64,000 bases of DNA from Daldinia sp. FL1419 (Eukaryota > Ascomycota > Sordariomycetes > Xylariales > Hypoxylaceae). The notes beneath the pieces are model-generated. The model was not told the DNA's origin, did not search any database, and worked only from the letters and a program-made list of their open reading frames with translations. The translations under genes were made by a program, and so were the position numbers. Of this stretch, positions 9,900 to 20,905 are shown piece after piece; positions within the stretch are counted from its first letter, which is position 1; the number at the start of each line of letters is the position of its first letter. The DNA is taken from assembly GCA_025201765.1 (NCBI GenBank), contig MU623356.1, positions 62,001 through 126,000 on the forward strand, in the 5' to 3' direction.

Positions 9900-11304
9900 A
9901 ATTAGCGTTTGGTAAGGCCGTGAAGGAAATGCGATAAGAGGTGGGCGATGAGGTGAGAAAGAGAAGACTACCGCCGAAGATACCGAAGCGTCATATCATA
10001 TTCACAGCTTCTGTTAGGTATGCATTCCGGTATCATTGAAGATTGAGGCTTTCTACGGAATATTGACACGGGGTGAAAGGATAGAAATAGATAAAAGGAA
10101 AGCAAAAGGAGGTCGGAACGTTAATAATAAGAAGGATAACCTTCAATACATTAATAATAATAATGATAATAATAGCAACGTTCAATAACGATAGAACTGT
10201 TAGTAGGGGGGGGCACTTTCCTATTTAATTCAAGCTAAGAAGTACTTCGACAATAAGCTTTTTTTCTTTTTTTTTTCGGATTGTTTTGGTCTCTCTCCTT
10301 TCATTCTCATTCTTTTGGGTAGCGGCAAATTAATAAAGCAAAAAAAGAAAGCCGGGGGTCTTTGAAGGGTCCAAGGGTCCAAGTGCCCAAGAACCGCCCC
10401 CTTGTCTTCCGGAGACCGCCTACACGTTTTTGATAATCACGGATCCGTAGGTATTTTCCAATTATGTTAAGGTACCCAACCCATTTTCTCTCCAGTTTAA
10501 ACATCAATTGCGCTTGACGCCATCCATGTGATTGCCGGGACGGCTCCTACCGGAAGTCTCGGCATCCAGTAGGACGAGCATAGTCAAGCACAATGGACCG
10601 AGCGAGCCGGTAATTGGTGCTTGTGACCAGATCGCGATAGAAAATGTCGATAAGCAACGATCTTGCAGGTCACTGAACTTTCTGCACATGGAATTGGGGG
10701 AATTTAGCTTCAGGCTGCTAGGTCAGGGCGAAAATTGTTGAAACCTCAAAAATGAAGAAATCTGCCAAGCCGCTTAAGCCGGGGCTAGTCTCTTTGAGTG
10801 TTAGCCGGCGGGTTTACCTAACAGCCTAACTCAAAGCTTAAATTATAGGTAGCTGCCTTAACCTAATGTAGTGTAGGTAGCTGAGCAGCTAGGCAAGACA
10901 AGTGCATGAACTCAATTAGTATATTTGATATGTACCTCTTATTTTCTTCGGCATAACAGAGGTATGTCCATGGATATACCACGTATCTGACGGGATAGAA
11001 CTGAAATCAGCGCCTACTAACCTTTTTAATTCTCAAAAAATCTACGCCAGCTATTGCACCCATCCTGCTACTTGAATAGGTACCCAGGTAGGTAAGTATC
11101 CAATATCTAATGGCTTTCATTTGCCTTTACAACAGATAAAAATCTGAAATAACAGATATGCGAAGAAGCTATTTACGAATAAAATAATATTTTTTTATAA
11201 ATTTTATATCATTGTTTTGGCTGTATAACTGTTAGATATTCTGAAGAAATTCAAACGCTAAAACTGCGCCATTAAATTCGGGGCCGGCTACTATAGATAC
11301 TAGC
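9900..11304. other. intergenic, no supported gene
   Basis: Includes an AATAATAATGATAATAAT simple repeat near 10120-10180, a short G run near 10207 and T-rich tracts at 10260. A small imperfect hairpin (CTTTGAGTGTTAG with CTAACTCAAAG) lies near 10792-10835. Frames of 61-69 codons at 10307-10741 overlap on both strands and are not convincing. Confidence 0.4.
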
Positions 11305-11400
11305 CTCCCCCACACATTCTAGACTTCACAACAATACGACGATGTCACCAATATATCAAGAATCACATAAATCGAAATATGTGAGGCAGAACGCCACCTA
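11305..11400 (+). pseudogene. decayed copy of the 5' end of the 12305 gene
   Basis: About 70 bp here repeat the leader and first codons of the gene at 12305. Both contain ATTCT(T/A)GACTT, a CACAAC(G/A)ATAC stretch and then ATGTCACCAATATA; both ATGs open MSPIYQESH. The copy diverges after the ninth codon and stops at 11399-11401. Most differences are transitions. It reads as a truncated duplicate left behind by a rearrangement, with no functional product expected. Confidence 0.7.
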
Positions 11401-11700
11401 GAGCGCAGCGCAAGCAAACCGCTTGCTAAATATTTCAAGCGCACCACCAACACAGCGTTCTCTTTGTTTGTTACTGTAAAACGCGTCTACATATCGTTAC
11501 GATCGCGAAACACATCTGCTTGCAAATCGTTCCATCGGTGCTTAGCATATGGAATCGTTTTTCACTCAATCAAATGCAATTGAACGAGCAAGTCGTTTTA
11601 CACACATCGTAGAACGCACTAGACATCAGGCAACGCGAGATCCTTAGCCAGTACGAACCGCTAGGCCTATCTTGTTTTCCACGGTGTACCGAACGTCACG

Positions 11701-12058
11701 ATGCCTCAATTTGAGCCGCTGTTGCCCGTCAATTCGCCGGCAAATTCGCCCGTTGAGTCGCGAACGAAATGCACCAAGTGTAGTACACGATACAGTTCAC
11801 GAAATAAGCTCACGAATCACGTCTATTCAGGCCAATGTAAACCAGCGCCAGCACCAGCGCCACCGGTACAAACGAATACACAAAATCCCCCCGCTTCGTT
11901 GGAAATCAAAATGCTACACCAAGAGATTCTTGCTTTGCAAAGCGATCTTAAGGCACTTTGACAAGAATTCGAGGCTTACAAACAAACCCACAACCCAGCC
12001 ACCACATACAGCTCGGCACCCAGGTATGGACCGTCCGTACAAGCCACTCAGCGGTAAT
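11701..12058 (+). pseudogene. relict reading frame with a C2H2-like knuckle
   Basis: An 86-codon frame from the ATG at 11701 encodes CTKCSTRYSSRNKLTNHV followed by SGQC, a Cys2-His-Cys or C2H2-like zinc knuckle. A Pro/Ala run and a helix (LEIKMLHQEILALQSDL) follow. A TGA at 11959 ends it, but the same frame continues sensibly (QEFEAYKQTHNP...YGPSVQATQ) to a TAA at 12056. TGA in place of a TGG Trp codon would be a RIP-type change. It may derive from a retroelement gag or another zinc-finger gene; I cannot identify the source. It lies between the decayed 5' copy and the intact 12305 gene. Confidence 0.45.
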
Positions 12059-12304
12059 TGAGATCGGACTACGTTGGTAATGGAGGACATTACGTCACAA
12101 GGGAATTGGAGGATATCAAATGAATTGATTGATATCGAGGGTATTGGAAAGTTGAGGACAACTTTGAGGAAGAAGAGGTGTGGTGTGGATGCCTGCGGCT
12201 GGGTACAGCTGCTAACCTAGGCAACTACATGCATATAAATAGGTACTTAGGGTGAGGTATCTAAATAGTCTCCACCCATTCTTGACTTTCACAACGATAC
12301 AACG

Positions 12305-13852
12305 ATGTCACCAATATACCAGGAATCACATTTGAACCCATATATCTTATTAATCGCTCTAATAGCAGTCGCGATAGCATTCCTCAGGAACCCAATTCAT
12401 ATGAATTATGTACGCACAAACACCTTATCAAGTATTAACAATAAGGATACAGACCTACACGATCTCTTAGTTGCACCCGCTCGTCCAGCGCGCACTGATA
12501 ATGCATTAGATTATGCAAGATGCGCTGCGCTGCACAATAAGTTGGTTGAACACGCTTGGGTGGCGGAAGGACACGAAATAAAGGACCTCGGACAAGATTC
12601 GTTCTTCGATCATTATGACGACCAGGCAAACGCAATAAGGGAGAAGCTTCATCCTGATCTCGCGGCTTTTTTGGAATGCATTATAGTTACTGAGAAGCTA
12701 CCGCCCTTTTACTTTTGGGTTGAAGGCATATCACCACCTACATTCATGTTTGTCGATGAAGAATCGCTACATTATCATACACCAAATGATATCAACCGTT
12801 TTCTCATTTTATACAACATGAACCCGGGTATTGTGGGACACGCAATGGGTTTAATATACGATCAGCAGCTGCATCGCGCTACCATGGCTCTCGGGATTGA
12901 AGATATCGACTTCACCCAACCAGTTGAGGAACATGATGAATTATGGTATCCGCTCGAGTCGATACTCAGCAACTGGTGGCACATGATCCAAATAGGCAAG
13001 ATCACAGCTTCTCGGGATATCGCGCCTAATGAGAAATATGGCCCCTGGATCTGGCATTCTTATGGCCAGTCACAAGTAAACAGCACAGTTGCTTCATTCG
13101 AACGACTCACGAGAGCTATCGAATACCGTATCTCGCCCGACAAACTTTTGCCTTCCTCCAACGAGCCACTGCTCAATCATGCTGACTTAGATGAAGCTTC
13201 CGTTCCGAATCAATGCTTTATCCGCTCATTCCTGACAAGCGTCCGTCAGCCACGGTTCCATAAAATCGCTCCGGGCTTAGTCGTTCCTCGTGATCGGACC
13301 GCGTTTGCAGCCAACCAGAGATATACCACTGTAAACAGAACTTCTGAATTCGGCGCTATCGTTCCCCCTGTTCTTATTTTCGCATCGGCTGAGAGAAGGC
13401 ATGTGGGCTTAGTATCAGATGTTCCCTACATCTCAATCAATCCGTTCTGTCCAACGTTCAACAAGTACATGCCTTCGAACGACCAGCCAGTCCTCGCCGG
13501 TCTCTATTCGGAATCCGTAGAACTTTTCGCCACAGACAATGCCGAAGAGGGATTCCGACTCTTGCTTCCTTTTCCCTTCCGCACCGCTTGGGAAGAGCAC
13601 GGCGCGCGGAAGAGTGACATGAGCCTCGTAGAAGCGAATAGCGTCGCGGATCTATTCCAGCACGGCTTTAAACCATTCGGGGGCGAATGGTGGCGAGCCC
13701 AGAGATTAGAAAGGTTATTCGATGCTTGGACGCATTTAGTTGAATCAGGCGTCTGGGGGGTGGGGGACAACGGCGTCGAGGGAGATATAGATACGTTTAA
13801 GGAGGCAGACAGAGGTCGGTGGGCAGATTATAGAATAAGCCCTACCTGGTAG
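12305..13852 (+). CDS. hypothetical protein with N-terminal membrane anchor, 515 aa
   Basis: An intronless frame. Residues 13-27 (YILLIALIAVAIAFL) form one membrane segment, so the rest is probably lumenal or cytosolic on a single anchor. The body is evenly composed and globular-looking, with long aromatic-rich blocks (ESILSNWWHMIQIGKI, KYGPWIWHSYGQSQVNST, FGGEWWRAQRLERLFDAW). It carries no repeat and no recognisable catalytic motif, and I do not recognise the family. The ATG is supported by the duplicated leader and start codon seen at 11305. It is convergent with the GH43 gene, with 70 bp between stop codons. Confidence 0.75.
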   Translation: MSPIYQESHLNPYILLIALIAVAIAFLRNPIHMNYVRTNTLSSINNKDTDLHDLLVAPARPARTDNALDYARCAALHNKLVEHAWVAEGHEIKDLGQDSFFDHYDDQANAIREKLHPDLAAFLECIIVTEKLPPFYFWVEGISPPTFMFVDEESLHYHTPNDINRFLILYNMNPGIVGHAMGLIYDQQLHRATMALGIEDIDFTQPVEEHDELWYPLESILSNWWHMIQIGKITASRDIAPNEKYGPWIWHSYGQSQVNSTVASFERLTRAIEYRISPDKLLPSSNEPLLNHADLDEASVPNQCFIRSFLTSVRQPRFHKIAPGLVVPRDRTAFAANQRYTTVNRTSEFGAIVPPVLIFASAERRHVGLVSDVPYISINPFCPTFNKYMPSNDQPVLAGLYSESVELFATDNAEEGFRLLLPFPFRTAWEEHGARKSDMSLVEANSVADLFQHGFKPFGGEWWRAQRLERLFDAWTHLVESGVWGVGDNGVEGDIDTFKEADRGRWADYRISPTW

Positions 13853-13922
13853 AACAAGCAAACACATTGCAGTATATGATCATCCAATGTGATATTCAAT
13901 CGTCGGATAATTGATGACTGAT

Positions 13923-15132
13923 CTATGAGTTAAATTTCTTGCCCAATGCGTCATACAGAGTCTGGTTAATAGGGAGGATACTCCCATGCCGCAGATTGCT
14001 TGGAAAGCCAGACCGACCACTCGCTGTCCATTTGTTCCCCTTGGGATCCGTGCTCTCGTACGGTCTGTAGCCATCGCCACCATAGAAGTCCAGGAGGACG
14101 TGGATCTTCGCATCGTCCTTATTGTCACGATACGCAGCAGGACCTTCAACTCCAGACGTGATGATACCATTGCTTCCTCCAGCCCTAGTCCAGCTTCCAA
14201 AAAGCCCCGTGGTAGAATATTCCAAAAATACGGTTTTAGCGGATTCATCTTTCATAAATCGTAAATAGTTCTTTCCTTCGTTATCCAACGGCAAAATGTC
14301 CAGATCGATAATGTTGGTTGGTGCATAATCGATGTACGTTTGGGGCTGCGTAAATGTCTTAAAGTCACTTGTGTAGGCATACCTGATTCTGATGTTGGAT
14401 GGGGATCCGGTGTGCCTGCTATCCGCGGCGGAATACTGATAATCTGTTACAAAAGGTACTCGATTTCCCCTAAATGGCAAGGCTTACGAATTTCGAGGCC
14501 CAGTGAACCAGATATTGATCTATATCCGTCAGTATGATCATGTGTGCGAGTTAGAAGTATCATAGAACCAACCTTTCGCTGCATCCCATATTGCTTCCGG
14601 AGCCCATACCATGCCGGCAGTGGAGTCTTCCACGTTAACTAATCGCTCACCGCTAAAGTTGACAAGATCGGTAGTCTCCCAAACAAATATTCCTCTTGAG
14701 CCTGTTCGTTGGGCTGCATCCCAACTTGTCTACAACGCTGTCAGCTAGATAACTCAAGGATCTAAGTAGACGTATAATTGCCTTCCCAATGTTAAGATCG
14801 GTACCGATTATGTACCATTTCTGGCCAGCTTCAGCACCACCGCCCTGGACAAGATATGGGTCCCGAACACCACCAGTGCCCTTCGTCGGCCTTATAATAG
14901 GCTGGCCCTTGTTTAACGCCTTGAAAGAGAGTGGATCATCGCCATTGCTGAGATAGAAGTATACATAGGGATCCGCCCCGAGGAAGATAGCCCCGAGGTA
15001 TCCAACTAATCCAGTATCTGCGCGCCGTTCAATCTGAATACCCAGTTCACGTAGGTCAAGTGGACTGGCTATAGACAGATTAAGGCAGACGCCAATCGCT
15101 AAAGCGAGATGAAGCACTCGACGAAGAAACAT
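13923..15132 (-). CDS. secreted glycoside hydrolase family 43
   Basis: Four minus-strand exons (15132-14782, 14729-14573, 14519-14488, 14435-13923) give 350 residues from the Met whose signal peptide is MFLRRVLHLALAIGVCLNL; a Met 8 codons upstream (15156) is an alternative. Intron 1 is a GC-AG intron (AAG|GCAATT ... CTGAC ... GTAG); the others are GT-AG. The spliced protein reads LNIGK-TSWDAAQRTGSRGIFVWE, then WAPEAIWDAAK-DQYLVHWASKF-YSAADSRHTG. GH43 acidic residues are visible: Asp in GGVRDPYLV (base), Asp in IIDLDILPL (pKa tuning) and Glu in SGVEGPAAYR (acid). The family acts on arabinan- or xylan-type substrates; the subfamily is not assigned. Confidence 0.9.
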
Positions 15133-15156
15133 AACTACGGCTTTCCGAGAAAACAA

Positions 15157-15629
15157 AAGATACGATCTTTAAGAAGCCGGTCTGGCTGCAGCGTCGCGCA
15201 GATCTCTTGGTTATTTATAACAACAATCTTCGGCAGATTGGGGCCCGAACCGGCCAATCCCAATTCCTTGAAATTTTCCATCCCGGTACTTTAGCCTTGG
15301 GTTTCCAAGAGTACGTTTATGGGTAAAGACCCGCGAACTGGGCATCGCATATGTGGGGAACTTCACGTCGTACCCAGAAACGTAAAAGGCTGAGTGACTC
15401 CTTAATAGGATAACTTGGTAAAAGTACTTGAGGCTAGGTTGACGATATAAAGTTATATATAACCCTTTAAATATCGTAGATCAAATGGCTGCACTATATT
15501 CTACGTGCAAGCTTCACAATTGCCAACAGTCAAAATAGTAAGGTAAGTACGAGTATCATATTGTCCGTACCTAATCATATTGCTCGTAATGGGATGGGTA
15601 TAAAAGATACCAGCAAAGTGAGTTAGTCG
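15157..15629. other. intergenic, no gene seen
   Basis: Probable promoter of the GH43 gene (right to left) and 3' flank of the small membrane protein. No specific element identified. Confidence 0.4.
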
Positions 15630-16096
15630 TTATGACATGTCATAATCGTCGATCCACCACTTTTTCTCGTTTTGCTCTTCCACAACGTGGGGCTCGGCGG
15701 CACCTTCAGGATCGGCGTCGACTTGCTTTAATGGCTTATAAAAATTATATAAGAAGAAAGCGCAGAGAACAACCCAACAGAGAGCCGTAAGACCTATGAT
15801 CTGATGAATGAGAAAAACCCGTCAGCTTTTAAATTATGGAATTGTGAAATCTTGTTTTTTCCTCGAGCGGATCGGAGCGAATTGGTCGGCGCACTTACTG
15901 CTAAGCATTAGCTACTATACATCTTGGAAAGCCAATCCCAAACCCAACTTGTAGAAACAGAGGATTGAAAATAGTAACAAGGATTATCTTGGAACGTACC
16001 ACTGGACATGATAATCACCGCACGATTGGCTGACGCTTCCATTGCAGCCGCCACATCAGGCGACGGGTAAATATACATGGTCCCCATATTGTTCAT
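15630..16096 (-). CDS. small single-helix membrane protein (middle of gene unresolved)
   Basis: The last exon, 15800-15630, is well supported. A GCTGAC branch and CATCAG acceptor open a frame with one membrane helix (LTALCWVVLCAFFLYNF) and an acidic tail ending KKWWIDDYDMS. Upstream, 16096-16000 encodes MNNMGTMYIYPSPDVAA... in good start context (an inner ACCATG also exists) and ends at a GTACGT donor. A GTAAGT donor at about 15897 implies a further small exon. I could not join all three without a frame conflict, so the centre of the protein is open. Function unknown. Confidence 0.55.
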
Positions 16097-17626
16097 TTTC
16101 GCGGAATAGGTAATAACGCAACGCCCTTATAGCTATTAGCTATAGATGGAACTGGCGTATACGTATGGTCTGCTGGCTATTTTAAGCCTTCCCGTCGAGT
16201 TATTGGCTGGATATTCCCTTTATCGGCAACGTGATGGATGAATCTAATCCAGTATGGCGTCTCTCTTGAGATGATGTGGTCGCTTTGGTAAAGAAGAGCC
16301 TATACCTCGAAGGTACCGAGTCGCACCCACGCATTTCGAGCTGGCGTTCCTCGACCCAGATTATCTGGAGTTGCGTTATTGACGAAAACTCGAGGGTGAG
16401 ATAGCAGGACCAGTCTATCGAATGCCCTGTTGTTATCTCGCGGGGACTCTTTGGATGAAATAGTCGAAGTTAAAATGATCAAATATTGAAGTTAGGTAGT
16501 ATATACCGGGGTACCTGGGTATTCTGAGGTTTAGTAGCATGTCTTAAGGTGGATAAGTACGAAAGATGTCACAGGTCTTAAATGTGATTTAATGTTTAGA
16601 TCAGATGGTAGGAATAAGATTTGGAAAGTCCAATCGGTAACACTGTGTTAGGAGGTACCTTTCAAAAGTTTTCTGTGGGGGTTTGCTTGTTTTAGATTCT
16701 TTCCAACTCAACACAAACTTAGGAGGCAGGTATCTACCCAGGTATCTAAGGTACTCATCTATCACTTTATCTAAATCCAGGGTCTTATGACGTTAGGTTA
16801 TTATCCCTTCAACCCCACGTCCCGAAAATATGCGTTATTCCAGCCCTTGCGAGTTAGGTAAGTGCTGTATCGAACATGACCATCTTTTGATATTGGGCCG
16901 AAAAGCTGGTTAGCACTTATGTCACATTTATATGCTATTATCTGCTATGTCGCTATTATACGTTATAGGAAGGTAGGGTCCGTCGTTAAGTAGTATTGGT
17001 TTAGGTAAGTAAGGCTTCGGGAACATATGACCCATATTAAACACACGGCTAAGCTTTTCCGCATGACGCTATTCCTAATATACTTACGTTAGCGCTCCGA
17101 GGCGACATCTTAGACACCCTAGACGCCCCAGAGCGCATCCACCGATATACTATAAATCTAAGCAGGACCCGGGAAACACCGAATGTTTCGGTACTAAACA
17201 AATACGAAGCGCGAAGCAAAGAGACAAGCTTTTGCGTAGGCACAGCAATATCAGTGCATGCTGCTGTTGTCAGGCAAAATCGCTTAATCTACCACCACGT
17301 TAAATCATGCATAGCCCTCAAAAATGCGGGTTAGGTATGCCGAAGTCTCTTGCTCGATCAAGCGCGTTTATATTCCGAATGTTTCAACTGTGTTACTACA
17401 CATGTGATCACTTCCCTATATTCTCTATGTTAAGAATCTCCAGTTTGAAATTGAATACCATCTCTCGGTACGGGGTGCACGGGGTATACGGGCCGATAAG
17501 CGCGTAGTGGAACATAACTTATTAGAAAATAGGCGCAAGCGAAACACTAATCTATTTGGCGGACGCGCTTACTCCAGATATCTCGACTAAATATGCTATA
17601 TGAAGCATCCTGGTGGATAGCCCTAC
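16097..17626. other. intergenic, no supported gene
   Basis: About 1.5 kb with only short frames (60-66 codons) and scattered TACCTAGGTA-type motifs near 16500 and 16735. Nothing further is visible. Confidence 0.45.
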
Positions 17627-18296
17627 TACGGTTGACCATAGCTGACACTCGGAAAAAACTCTAAAAATGTCAATACATATACCCCCCCCTTCTAAAACAG
17701 CCAAATTTAGAAATATTATGCATTTATAATATATTTTGCATTAAATGAAAAAAAAATTTTAAATTTTTTTTAATTTTTATTTATTTTTTAATATACTTTA
17801 TCTTATCTTATCTTTATCTTATCTTTATCTTATCTTTATCTTATCTTATCTTTATCTTATCTTTATCTTATTTTTTTATTTTTTTTTCAATTTTTTTTCT
17901 TATCTTCTATCTTATCTCTTATCTTATTATTTTTCTTATTTTTTATCTTATTTTCTATCTCTAATTTTACTTTTATTTTTTTTATTTTTTTCTTATTTCT
18001 TATCCCTTATCCCTTATCTCTTATCTTTCATTTTTTTAAAAAATTTCTATTTTTCTTATCTCTTATCTCTTATCTCTTATCTTTTATTTTTTTTATTTTT
18101 TTATTTTTTTATTTTTTTTAATCTACCCTATACCATTTAAATGCATATTATCTATTATATATCAAACTCTTTTATTACATAACTATATGTATTAATACTG
18201 TATTATATTCTTTCAAATATACCCACCCCTATTTTTTCTTAGGGTAAATCTATCAATTTTAGCGTTTTTTCCGAGTGTTAGCTATGGTCAACCGTA
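17627..18296. mobile_element. TA-flanked inverted-repeat element (Tc1/mariner-like, non-autonomous)
   Basis: A 666-bp element at 17629-18294 has 38-bp terminal inverted repeats with two mismatches. Each repeat begins CGGTTGACCATAGCT and continues ACACTCGGAAAAAAC. TA dinucleotides at both edges (17627-17628 and 18295-18296) fit the target duplication of Tc1/mariner/pogo-type transposons. The interior is extremely T-rich on this strand, with TTATCTTATCTTTATC-type arrays from about 17805 to 18085 and no coding capacity. It is therefore a MITE-like or decayed copy. Confidence 0.82.
17805..18085. repeat. TTATC / TTTATC simple-sequence array
   Basis: Tandem and interrupted copies of TTATC, TTTATC, TCTTATC and CCTTATC fill the core of the inverted-repeat element, changing unit several times along the array. 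It is probably replication-slippage expansion inside the transposon. Confidence 0.85.
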
Positions 18297-19718
18297 CCCT
18301 ACGATACATATAAGCTCGTTCTAGCGTGACGGGCCTACTAGGAAGAATCCAAGCCTAGAATTATATCATTCAGCCGACTAGACAAGCTCGAGCGACCCTC
18401 GGATCGATGGGACCCCATCCTAGCCGCGTTTAATTCCATTATACAACGGGGGTTATTGAAAATAGGGTTGTACTGTGATTTCGTTTGTCTCAGGTGACAA
18501 GTGACGCAGCGGACCCTACTCGACGTCCAAGGACACGACAGCTATGAGCACGATAATAGTTATATATTATCACATTCAACATACGATTTCCGAGGGAGCG
18601 ACGGATAATAATAAAGGGCCTATATAATTACACGAGTATTGGCCGGTATCATTATATTTAGTGTGCGTCTTGTTGCGTTGGGAAGAATGTGGATATATGT
18701 AGTGCTTATGATAGGGGCAGAACTTCGAGTAGTAATAGGAGCTGAGCACTGCTTTGGGTGGCTATCTCCGGTATATTCGAGCCTTAGCAGATATGAATAC
18801 CAACTCTAGCTTTACATTTAAACGTTAAGTGTCCGCATAAGTCAGCATCTATTCATGAACTTATATGCTGGATAGGTAGGTAGGCATGGTGGCACTTAAG
18901 CCTCTAGAGATAAGAGATTTCTAGTAACGCCAGCCAAGTTTCTTGAATTACGCGTCACAATGCCCCTTTCTTGATATAACGCCAAATACACCTTCAAAAT
19001 CTCAAGCATTGTTTAAAGGACTAATTAATATTTCATCTATTAGGCGTAGCTTCATAGCCCATCCCCACTTATAGCGTCGCTAGGTATCTCTTAGAGTACC
19101 TAGGTATTGGATAAGTAGATCAATCTGACGTTCTCTAAGACAGTCTGAATTAAATGCGCTAGTGAAGTACTTCATTTCGAATGGTTAATTACAATGCCTA
19201 TTAAATAGGAGAATCCGAGTTCACTGCTGTATATAATGAAAGACGGGTACATTAAGGAGAATAGATAACGCGTGGGAATTATGCCGGGCAGAAATTTGGT
19301 GAGCATGACCGTTACATCGTTCTTAAGAATTACTAGATATATCAGCAAACTATACCAAATAATCGAAAAAGTAGCATGAGGGGCATACATGATTGTCGTG
19401 TGAAGGATCAGGGATGTATATGGTATAAAAATGAATCCTCATGTAGATATCATTCGTATATCAGGTTCCAAAATTCCAAGGCAGACATTTAAAATGAATT
19501 TTCATCTCCATCATGCTCAAGCAGTATCCCTTAAATCATAATCAGAATAACCGAGCATACGTCAAACAAGAACTAAGGGGATGGTGGGGGGACCTGTTGA
19601 TGCATAGCGCATTGGCGAGTAGGCATCAACAGCTTATGAGTTTTCACATGAAACGTATGATATAGAGGACAACAGAAATTGTAATGAAATATTGAGAGCC
19701 TAACAGAGAGGGGATGAC
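18297..19718. other. intergenic, no supported gene
   Basis: A minus frame of 72 codons at 19172-19390 is hydrophobic but lacks other support. The stretch near 19600-19715 is the 3' flank of the next minus-strand gene. Confidence 0.4.
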
Positions 19719-20237
19719 TTACAGCAAGGCTAACTCTAGATCTCCATGGATTCTCGCCTTCAATGTGACTTCGACCTCAAGATTGAGATCTAGCCTGAGA
19801 CGGAGAGTATCAGACTTACTACCACCGCCACCGCCGCCTTGGTTGAGCGCACCACCAGCGACATTGCTTAATGTACTGGTTGCTGAATTAGTTAGGTTGT
19901 TCGCTGTTTCGCCGACGTTACCAACGGGGAGCATTTGGTCAACGCCGCCGACACCACCGAGAGGGCCGCCACCACCGAGAGGACCACCGCCCTGCTGTTG
20001 TTGCTGTTGAGTCTGTTGATTACGTTGGCGTCGCCTCCGTTGAGGTTGTGGCTGGGGTGCTGCTTCGACGTCTTCGGTACTTTCGTCCTCATCTGAATAC
20101 TGCTGATTCTGCGGCTCTGGCTGCGGCGCGGTGGCCTCCTGTCGTCGGGACTGGTTGCGGCTTCGGCGGCGACCCTGGCGCGACCTAGAGCCAGAGTTGG
20201 ATCCGGATCTTGATCCTGAAGGGTTGGGAGACGACAT
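19719..20237 (-). CDS. disordered basic/Gln-rich protein with alternating strand tail (paralogue 1)
   Basis: About 172 residues from an ATG in good context (CAACAATGTCG). Order: a Ser/Gly/Arg N-terminus (SRQGRRRSRNQSRRQ), an acidic-Gln stretch, RRRRQRNQQTQQQQQQ, a Gly-rich linker, and a C-terminal tail LRLRLDLNLEVEVTLKAR...DLELALL. The tail alternates hydrophobic and polar residues, as one long beta strand or hairpin would. The gene at 22395 has the same architecture and an almost identical tail. A perfect GTAAGT donor begins one base before the TAA, so a tiny terminal exon may replace the last residue and stop. Function unknown. Confidence 0.75.
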   Translation of the reverse strand: MSSPNPSGSRSGSNSGSRSRQGRRRSRNQSRRQEATAPQPEPQNQQYSDEDESTEDVEAAPQPQPQRRRRQRNQQTQQQQQQGGGPLGGGGPLGGVGGVDQMLPVGNVGETANNLTNSATSTLSNVAGGALNQGGGGGGSKSDTLRLRLDLNLEVEVTLKARIHGDLELALL

Positions 20238-20905
20238 TGTTGATACACTGATAAATTATATGTCCGAATAAAGCAGTTCTGATCGTTGCGAAAAATTATA
20301 TATATGAAGCGAAATTTGACAAACAGGTACCGAGGTAATGTACGAGGGGATAAAGTTGAGAAGAAGCTGAATGTCTAGATTCGCTCAGCTCAAGTATTTA
20401 CATAAGATACTATTAGGAAGAGAACCCTTGACTCTTGTGATCTATACATCTAATGTCATATTTTGACATAACACGTCACCGGTGGTCTGGATCAGGAAAC
20501 TCGCCTCTTCTCCCACGGCGAATTAAGGTATGCATTGTGCTAGCTAAAACCCTGATTTAGCGCATTCGTAAAGGCTATGCGACCGACTATCTTGGACACT
20601 GGCAACTTGATTCCAAATTTGTGATACGGGAGCAGCTGGGGTGTAGCAATATACGAGTGGCTTTGGTGTTGACGTCAAGCCACAGATCATCAGCCGATCC
20701 CTGGTTCTTGGCTATCCTATAGGGGTCCGGATAGGGGACCATAGTTGATTTTATCTTCGGTGTTTTAAGAAGGCGGAATCCCAATTAGATGGTATTAATA
20801 AGTATCTAAGGGGGTATTCTAGGTAGTATCACGCGGCCGTTATCCCTTCTTCCTTACGCCTGTAATGCAAACCATCTTGAATGAGCACACTAGAGTAAGT
20901 ATTCG
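20238..20905. other. intergenic, no gene seen
   Basis: Upstream region of paralogue 1 and 3' flank of the next minus-strand gene. The 65-codon frame at 20587-20784 is not supported. Confidence 0.4.

Noticed and set aside
10792..10835. Short inverted repeat CTTTGAGTGTTAG / CTAACTCAAAG
   Set aside because: Imperfect and without target duplication or neighbouring gene end; could be chance.
17805..18085. TTATC array considered as telomeric or subtelomeric repeat
   Set aside because: It is not TTAGGG, units vary, and it lies entirely within an inverted-repeat element.
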